The notes under the pieces: generated by a model
What the model saw: the letters and a program-made list of their open reading frames with translations, nothing else
What the model was told of the DNA's origin: nothing
Database searches by the model: none
Origin: Microbispora sp. H11081
GTDB lineage: Bacteria > Actinomycetota > Actinomycetes > Streptosporangiales > Streptosporangiaceae
Assembly (NCBI RefSeq): GCF_012999535.1
Contig: NZ_JABBWV010000006.1
Location: forward strand, 186,001-250,000
DNA length: 64,000 nt
Reading direction: 5' to 3'
Shown: positions 59,299-64,000 of the stretch, one piece after another
How positions within the stretch are numbered: position 1 is the stretch's first letter
Layout of the letters: each line of letters begins with the position of its first letter
Position numbers and translations under genes: made by a program

Positions 59299-59883
59299 TC
59301 ACTCGGCGGAGAGCGCGTGGACGAGCCGGGCGACCAGGCGGCGCGTCTGCTCGAACGATGCCTCGCTGAGCGCGGGTGAGCCCACGATCGAGCGCATCAC
59401 TCCCATGCCGAGTAGCAGTGCGCCGATCAGCTCGGCACGCAGCGCGGCGTCCTGGCCCTTGAGACGGCCGGCGAAGTCCCGCAGGTAGCCCTCGCACAGC
59501 TGAATGTGCAACTGGTCGCGTACGGCGGGATTGCCGGAGGACCGCAGCATCACCAGGAACGGATGCTCGCCGTGGAACATCTCCCAGTCGCCGAAGACCA
59601 CCTCGCGCAGCAGGGCGTCGGCGATGTGGGGGACCGGACGGTGCGGATCGGCGGTCAGGCCCGCGGGGATGTCGACGCGCACCGCCTCGGCGTACAGCTT
59701 CCTCTTCGAGCCGAAGTAGCGAGAGATCAGGGCCGGGTCGACGCCGACGTCGGCGGCGATCTCACGGATGCCGGTGCCGTCGTAGCCCTGCCGGGAGAAC
59801 CGCAGCCGCGCGGCGTCCAGGAGCGCGGCACGGGTGGCGGCGCGGTCGCGACGCCGCGGGTCTGGTGGGGGCTTCTCGGTCAT
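59299..59883 (-). CDS. TetR-family transcriptional regulator
   Basis: A 194-residue repressor. The DNA-binding domain (about 10-60) has LLDAARLRFSRQGYDGTGIREIA and VDPALISRYFGSKRKLYAEAV (in parts). The C-terminal helical domain binds an unknown ligand. TATGCT (59890-59895) ends six bases before ATG 59883, so the mRNA is leaderless and the ATG six codons upstream is unlikely. Two matching 18-bp operators in the divergent promoter region (59896-59913 and 59942-59959) are its probable targets, controlling itself and the SDR gene. Confidence 0.88.
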   Translation of the reverse strand: MTEKPPPDPRRRDRAATRAALLDAARLRFSRQGYDGTGIREIAADVGVDPALISRYFGSKRKLYAEAVRVDIPAGLTADPHRPVPHIADALLREVVFGDWEMFHGEHPFLVMLRSSGNPAVRDQLHIQLCEGYLRDFAGRLKGQDAALRAELIGALLLGMGVMRSIVGSPALSEASFEQTRRLVARLVHALSAE

Positions 59884-59895
59884 GCGGTCAGCATA

Positions 59896-59959
59896 AGTCA
59901 TCAGTTGTTGACTTATCTGCTGAGGGCCTTCTAGCGTCTTCAGTCATCGGTCGATGACT
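59896..59959. promoter_or_regulatory. Two TetR operators with the SDR promoter
   Basis: O1 (59896-59913) and O2 (59942-59959) match at 15 of 18 bases: consensus AGTCATCrGTyGwTGACT. O2 is a perfect dyad, AGTCATCG-GT-CGATGACT. O1 lies in the wider dyad ATAAGTCA-N8-TGACTTAT (59893-59916). TTGACT (59908-59913), 18 bases, TAGCGT (59932-59937) is the SDR promoter, bracketed by the two sites. Confidence 0.82.
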
Positions 59960-59985
59960 TAGTGGCGAACCCGGGAGGGAGACCG

Positions 59986-60834
59986 ATGCGCACCTTTGTG
60001 ATCACTGGTGGCACCGACGGAATGGGGAAAGGGCTGGCGCTGCGGCTTCTCGGCCGGGGCGATCGCGTGATCGCCGTGGCCGACGGCGCGCCCAAGGGGC
60101 GGCTTCTGCTCGCCGAGGCGGAGCGGATGGCCGCCGCCGACCGGGCGGTCTTCGTACGCGCCGACCTCAGCACGCTGGCGGGGATGCGCGCGGCCCTGGC
60201 TGAGATCGCGACGGTCACGGACTCCGTCGACGGGCTGGTCTTCGGAGCCCAGCGGTTCCGTCCCCGGCGCGAGGAGACAGAGGACGGGTTCGAGTTCACC
60301 TTCGCGCTGGGCTACCTCAGCCGGTATGTGCTCGGACACGGGCTGGTCCCGGCCCTCGAACGGGCCGAGGCGCCGGTCATCGTCAACATCGCCGGTCCCG
60401 GCGGCCTGCCCGGCGTCGTCTACTGGGACGACCTGCAACTGCGTGAGGGTTACCGGGGCAGACGGGCCGCGATGCAGTCGTCGCGATGCAACGACCTGCT
60501 GGGCGTGGACTTCCCGCGCCGCCATCCCGGGGCGCGCACCCATTATGTGCTCTACAACCCGGGATTCGTCCGGACGGGCATGGCCGACCCATTGCCCTGG
60601 CACCAGCGGCTGCTCACCAAATCGCTGGCGACGGTCTTCGCACAATCGGTGGACAAGGCGATCCCGCCCATCATCCGGCTGCTGGACCGGCCACCCGCCG
60701 AACCGGTCACGGCCTTCATGCGCGGCAGGCCGCTGCCTCTCGAAGGGGAGGACTTCGACCCCGGCCGCGCCCGGCGTCTGCGCGAGGTGACCTCGCGGCT
60801 GCTGGGTACGGAGGCGGCCGAGGCCCGTCATTGA
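59986..60834 (+). CDS. Short-chain dehydrogenase-fold protein with altered catalytic residues
   Basis: A 282-residue Rossmann protein of the retinol-dehydrogenase-like SDR type. The cofactor motif TGGTDGMGKG (about 7-16) is intact. The catalytic YxxxK expected in the A-Y-x-x-S-K-x-A-N segment reads AMQSSRCND, with Met for Tyr and Arg for Lys, so normal SDR chemistry is doubtful. It may bind NADP without catalysis or use other residues. GGGAGGGAG precedes ATG 59986. It is controlled by the divergent TetR regulator. Confidence 0.8.
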   Translation: MRTFVITGGTDGMGKGLALRLLGRGDRVIAVADGAPKGRLLLAEAERMAAADRAVFVRADLSTLAGMRAALAEIATVTDSVDGLVFGAQRFRPRREETEDGFEFTFALGYLSRYVLGHGLVPALERAEAPVIVNIAGPGGLPGVVYWDDLQLREGYRGRRAAMQSSRCNDLLGVDFPRRHPGARTHYVLYNPGFVRTGMADPLPWHQRLLTKSLATVFAQSVDKAIPPIIRLLDRPPAEPVTAFMRGRPLPLEGEDFDPGRARRLREVTSRLLGTEAAEARH

Positions 60835-60840
60835 CAGTCG

Positions 60841-60907
60841 GCTCATCCAGACGGACGGCTCATCCAGACGGACGGCTCATCCAGGCGGACGGCTTGTCCG
60901 GCCGACG
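60841..60907. repeat. 17-bp tandem repeat
   Basis: GCTCATCCAGACGGACG stands at 60841-60857 and 60858-60874. GCTCATCCAGGCGGACG follows at 60875-60891, and a degenerate fourth copy at 60892-60907. It begins seven bases after the SDR stop. Confidence 0.85.
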
Positions 60908-61098
60908 GATCGCCGCCCGCGTGTTGCCGGTGCCGCCCGGGGGCGCTGGTGGCGCCGGGTGGTGCCGGTGGCGCCCGTCCGACGAACGTGGCGCGCCGCA
61001 CCGTCCGCCTGCAGGGCCACCGGGACAGGGGGCCGTGGCGGCGGGGCCCCGGGGCGTCGTGGGCGGTCCTGTCGGTGGGGTGTGCCACTGTAGGAGGC

Positions 61099-61836
61099 GT
61101 GCGTCGCATCCACCCCTGCTTCGAGGACGATCCGGACATCCCCGCTGCCTACGCCTATCCCCGCGATCACTGGCTGCGCCTCAACATGGTGGCCAGCGCC
61201 GACGGCGCGGCCTGGGTGGAGGGCCATTCTGAGGGCCTGTCCGGCCGGGCCGACAAGCGGATCTTCGGACTGCTGCGCGGCCTGGCCGACGTGGTGCTCG
61301 CGGGCGCCGCGACGGTCCGCACGGAGGGATACCGCCCGGCCCGCCCCCGGGAGTCGTGGCGGGCGCTGCGCGAGGGCAGGCCCCCCGCGCCGCCCATCGC
61401 CGTGGTCACCCGCCGTCTCGACCTCGACCTGGAGGCCCCGCTGTTCGCGGAGGCCGAGCCGTACGCGAGGACGATCGTGATCACGACGGAGTCCGCGCCC
61501 AGGGATCTCCGCGAGGCGGCGGCGGCGAAGGCCGACCTGATCGTCGCGGGCGACGAGTTCGTCGACCTCGCGACCGCCATGGGCGAACTGCGTGCCCGGG
61601 GGCTCGGCCGCGTCCTGTGCGAGGGCGGCCCCCGGGTGAACGCGCAGCTCGCCGCCGCCGGGCTGGTCGACGAACTGGCGCTGACCGTGAGTCCGCTGCT
61701 GGTCGGCGGCGACGCGGCGCGCATACTGGACGGCGTCGCGTCGCGCACGCCGCTGACCCTCGCCCAGGTGCTCGAAGAGGACGGCTTCCTCTTCTGCCGA
61801 TACGTCAGGGAGGCGCAGGATGAAGCTTCCGGTTGA
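61099..61836 (+). CDS. RibD C-terminal/dihydrofolate-reductase-like reductase
   Basis: A 245-residue single-domain NADPH reductase related to the C-terminal half of RibD. It has LRLNMVASADGAAWVEG at the start, RADKRIFGLLRGLADVVLAGAATVRTEGY (in parts), VLCEGGPRVNAQLAAAGLVDELALTVSPLLVGG and a C-terminal LEEDGFLFCRYV. There is no deaminase domain, so it is not a full RibD; the family includes pyrimidine reductases and deazaflavin-related enzymes. GTG 61099 follows CACTGT by seven bases, another leaderless pattern. Its end overlaps the ligase gene by 17 bases. Confidence 0.85.
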   Translation: MRRIHPCFEDDPDIPAAYAYPRDHWLRLNMVASADGAAWVEGHSEGLSGRADKRIFGLLRGLADVVLAGAATVRTEGYRPARPRESWRALREGRPPAPPIAVVTRRLDLDLEAPLFAEAEPYARTIVITTESAPRDLREAAAAKADLIVAGDEFVDLATAMGELRARGLGRVLCEGGPRVNAQLAAAGLVDELALTVSPLLVGGDAARILDGVASRTPLTLAQVLEEDGFLFCRYVREAQDEASG

Positions 61837-62929
61837 TCCGCAGGTCCCCGACCTGGAGCTGCCGGTCGTGCCGCCGGTCGCGCCGATGCTCGCCAAGGCC
61901 GTGAAGGGCCTGCCGAAGCAGGACGGCACGCTCTACTACGAGCCGAAGTGGGACGGCTTCCGCTGCATCGTCTTCCGCGACGGTGACGAGGTGTTCCTGG
62001 GCAGCAGGAACGAGCGGCCCTTCACCCGCTACTTCCCCGAGCTTGTCGAGGCCGTGAGGCGGGAGTTGCCGCCCAAGTGCGTCGTGGACGGCGAGATCGT
62101 CCTGATCAGGGGGCAGTCGCTCGACTTCGACGCTTTGCAGCAGCGCATCCACCCCGCGCAGTCCCGGGTGCGGCTGCTGGCCGAGAACACGCCCGCGTCG
62201 TTCGTCGCCTTCGACCTGCTCGCTACCGGGACGGAGGACCTCATGGAGGCGCCGTTCTCCGAGCGGCGGGCCCGGCTGGAGGAGGCGCTGTCGGGCGCGG
62301 GCCGGTCCGTACGGCTCACGCCGGTCACCCGGGACGAGGGCAGGGCCGCCGAGTGGTTCGACGCGTTCGAGGGCGCGGGGCTCGACGGCATCGTCGTGAA
62401 GCCGGGCGACCAGCCGTACGCGCCGGACAAGCGCGTCATGTTCAAGGTCAAGCACGAGCGGACGGCCGACTGCGTGGTGGCGGGTTACCGCGAGCACAAG
62501 TCGGGGCCGATCGTCGGTTCGCTGCTCCTCGGGCTCTACTCGCCCGACGGCCGGCTGCACCATGTGGGCGTGGCGGCGTCGTTCCCGATGAAGCGCAGGG
62601 AGGAGCTCGTCGACGAGCTCGCGCCGTACCGGGTGGAGGACCCGCGCGAGCACCCGTGGGGACACTGGGCCGAGGTCGCGGGCGGCGGCGCCGAGGGCCA
62701 GCGCCTGCCAGGCGCCGTGTCGCGGTGGAACGCCAAGAAGGACCTGTCGTTCATCCCGCTGCGGCCTGAACGGGTCGTCGAGGTGGCCTACGACCACATG
62801 GAGGGCGACCGGTTCCGCCACACCGCCCAGTTCCGCCGGTGGCGCCCGGACCGCACGCCGTCGTCCTGCACCTACGAGCAGCTCGACCGCCCGGTGAGCT
62901 ACGACCTCGACGAGATCCTCGCCCGCTGA
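61820..62929 (+). CDS. ATP-dependent DNA ligase
   Basis: A 369-residue ligase. The adenylated lysine is in YEPKWDGFRCIVF (motif I, about residue 36). Further motifs are VVDGEIVL (III), SFVAFDLLA, DGIVVKPGDQPY (IV) and MFKVKHERTADCVVAGYR (V). The C-terminal OB fold ends YDLDEILAR. It resembles LigC or the ligase part of LigD and would seal DNA breaks, possibly with the polymerase at 53654; no Ku gene is in the window. It overlaps the upstream reductase gene by 17 bases, so they form one transcript. Confidence 0.92.
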   Translation: MKLPVDPQVPDLELPVVPPVAPMLAKAVKGLPKQDGTLYYEPKWDGFRCIVFRDGDEVFLGSRNERPFTRYFPELVEAVRRELPPKCVVDGEIVLIRGQSLDFDALQQRIHPAQSRVRLLAENTPASFVAFDLLATGTEDLMEAPFSERRARLEEALSGAGRSVRLTPVTRDEGRAAEWFDAFEGAGLDGIVVKPGDQPYAPDKRVMFKVKHERTADCVVAGYREHKSGPIVGSLLLGLYSPDGRLHHVGVAASFPMKRREELVDELAPYRVEDPREHPWGHWAEVAGGGAEGQRLPGAVSRWNAKKDLSFIPLRPERVVEVAYDHMEGDRFRHTAQFRRWRPDRTPSSCTYEQLDRPVSYDLDEILAR

Positions 62930-63048
62930 CGTCCCGCCCCGGCGCCGGCGCGCCACGGCAGCGGCCCGGTCACGGCAGGGCAGGTGTCGGCCCGGTGCCG
63001 GCATACGCGGTCCCGGCAGGCCCGTCAGGTCCCGGCCGGGGCGGCGGG

Positions 63049-63354
63049 TCAGCCGGTGAGGGCGCGGACCGCGGCGGTGACGACCACGGCGACCGCGACG
63101 ATCACCAGGAACGGCGCGCGCAGCAGCAGAGCGACGGCTGCCGCCGCGAGCCCGGCGGCCCGGGCGTCGACGACCAGCGTGGGGCCGTCGGCGAAGGTCT
63201 GCAGGGCGATCAGCGCGGCCAGCGCCGCGATGGGCACCAGCGCGGCCAGCCTGCGCACGAGCGGCCGTTCGAGCACCGCGGCGGGGACCGACAGCCCGAG
63301 CAGCTTAACCGCGTAGCATCCGGCTGCGGTGATCACGATCGCGGCCCAGATCAT
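63049..63354 (-). CDS. azlD: AzlD-family branched-chain amino acid export subunit
   Basis: A 101-residue membrane protein with about four hydrophobic segments (WAAIVITAAGCYAVKLLGL, LAALVPIAALAALIAL and so on). It is the small partner of AzlC in branched-chain amino acid efflux. Its ATG overlaps the AzlC stop by four bases, the standard azlCD layout. Confidence 0.85.
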   Translation of the reverse strand: MIWAAIVITAAGCYAVKLLGLSVPAAVLERPLVRRLAALVPIAALAALIALQTFADGPTLVVDARAAGLAAAAVALLLRAPFLVIVAVAVVVTAAVRALTG

Positions 63355-64000
63355 CGGCGGCCTTCCCTGGTCGAGCGGGCGGCACTGAGGCGGGCCACGG
63401 CGAGCACGGCCGGGGCGGCGAGCACGGCCACCAGCACCGGCACGCCCGCGGGCACGAACGGCACGCAGGCGAGCGCCAGCACGACGGCCAGCGCCGCCAC
63501 CGCCGCCTCCTGGCGGGGAAAGCCCGCCTCCCCGGACGTCACCGCGCCGGCATCGCCCGTCCTCGTGACCGGCTCCCGGCCGGAGACGCCGCCGGGCCGG
63601 GACCCCGCGGCGCCGTTCCTCGCGGCTTCGGCCCCGGCGGCGGACACTCCGGTCTCGGCGGCCCCGGTCCCCGATGCTCCGGTCCCCGATGCTCCGGTCC
63701 CCCCGGCTCCGGGACCGGCGGTGCGGGCCCGGAGCATCGGCACGAGCAGGGCGAGGAAGACGGCGGGACCCGCGACGTCGAGGCCCCACGCCGCCGGGTC
63801 GCCGAGCGCGGACGCGCCGAGCGCGCCGAGGAGCGTGGTGATGTTCCAGCCGGCGTAGAGGCTGACCCCGGTGATCGTGAACCCGAGCCTGGCCAGCCGC
63901 CGGTCGGGCTGGGCGAGGGCCACGGCGGAGGTCTCGTCGATCACCCACTGCGCGGCGAACGGGCGGACCGCCCTGGGGAGCCCGAGCAACTGCGACAGCC
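63351..64000 (-). CDS. azlC: AzlC-family permease with a long low-complexity insertion (partial)
   Basis: The gene runs off the right end, so its N terminus is missing. The visible part has AAQWVIDETSAVALAQ and VSLYAGWNITTLLGALG, typical of AzlC. Between the two following membrane segments lies a loop of about 70 residues of Gly, Ala, Ser and Thr (units like GASGTGAS), absent from ordinary AzlC. The DNA there contains 15-bp repeats around CCGGTCCCCGATGCT (63663-63700). The frame stays open, so the gene may still be functional. Confidence 0.8.
   Translation of the reverse strand, partial: LSQLLGLPRAVRPFAAQWVIDETSAVALAQPDRRLARLGFTITGVSLYAGWNITTLLGALGASALGDPAAWGLDVAGPAVFLALLVPMLRARTAGPGAGGTGASGTGASGTGAAETGVSAAGAEAARNGAAGSRPGGVSGREPVTRTGDAGAVTSGEAGFPRQEAAVAALAVVLALACVPFVPAGVPVLVAVLAAPAVLAVARLSAARSTREGRR

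Noticed and set aside
61099-61836. Bifunctional riboflavin enzyme RibD
   Set aside because: Only the reductase domain is present and no other rib genes are nearby.

Overview
The window is one contiguous chromosomal stretch of a very GC-rich Gram-positive filamentous actinomycete. The signs are G or C at most third codon positions, frequent GTG starts, many Tat, Sec and lipoprotein signals, ROK, GntR, TetR and MerR regulators, and the actinobacterial coproporphyrin heme genes. The gene order (xylose-type ABC operon with a ROK regulator and dxs; fadAB; hemE with DUF3000 and an RNase D; hemY with hemQ) resembles a block known from Streptomyces, but the accessory genes look more like the Streptosporangiaceae. 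I cannot name a genus. I saw no rRNA, tRNA, CRISPR array, prophage or insertion sequence.

Layout. 1-5.9 kb: a partial gene, a TauE/SafE permease, a xylFGH-type sugar ABC operon and its ROK regulator. 6-7.3 kb: a membrane protein plus YtrA-type GntR pair under a clear operator. 7.3-13.8 kb: secreted zinc peptidase, dxs, amino acid permease, LysE exporter, MFS permease. 14.4-16.6 kb: a secreted tandem esterase whose first half has lost its catalytic residues. 16.7-18.2 kb: a MerR regulator facing an old yellow enzyme across a textbook MerR promoter. 18.2-19 kb: a decayed toxin-antitoxin-like locus between two copies of a 29-bp hairpin. 19.2-22.5 kb: fadB and fadA under twin TetR-type operators. 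22.7-27 kb: a beta-lactamase-fold serine hydrolase, a pseudogene copy of the end of the RNase D gene, and a large secreted hydrolase. 27.1-28.3 kb: an ECF sigma factor and membrane partner. 28.4-32.2 kb: VOC protein, RNase D, DUF3000 and divergent hemE.

32.3-46.5 kb holds the most interesting system. A tightly coupled seven-gene operon (38.5-45.1 kb) is an ebo-type cluster: inositol-phosphate-synthase-like cyclase, UbiA prenyltransferase (EboC), sugar-isomerase-fold protein, EboA, TatD hydrolase (EboB), EboE and an EboF-like phosphodiesterase. Divergent from it are a Tat-exported TIM-barrel protein and a 1105-residue secreted PQQ-dehydrogenase-like protein with a FIMAH domain. A ROK regulator follows the operon. 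AT-rich dyads and a shared word occur both upstream of the ROK gene and in the divergent promoter region, suggesting one regulon.

46.6-64 kb: hemY and hemQ (with hemE, three steps of the coproporphyrin-dependent heme route), a two-component system, msrB, an LigD-type polymerase domain gene, small proteins, glutamate decarboxylase with a class II amidotransferase, a tyrosinase-fold protein lacking most copper ligands, a TetR/SDR pair with two operators, a RibD-type reductase overlapping an ATP-dependent DNA ligase, and azlD with a partial azlC.

Across the window about ten genes carry an -10-like hexamer (xAnnnT) ending exactly 6 or 7 bases before the start codon. This is the signature of leaderless mRNAs and was used to choose several starts.
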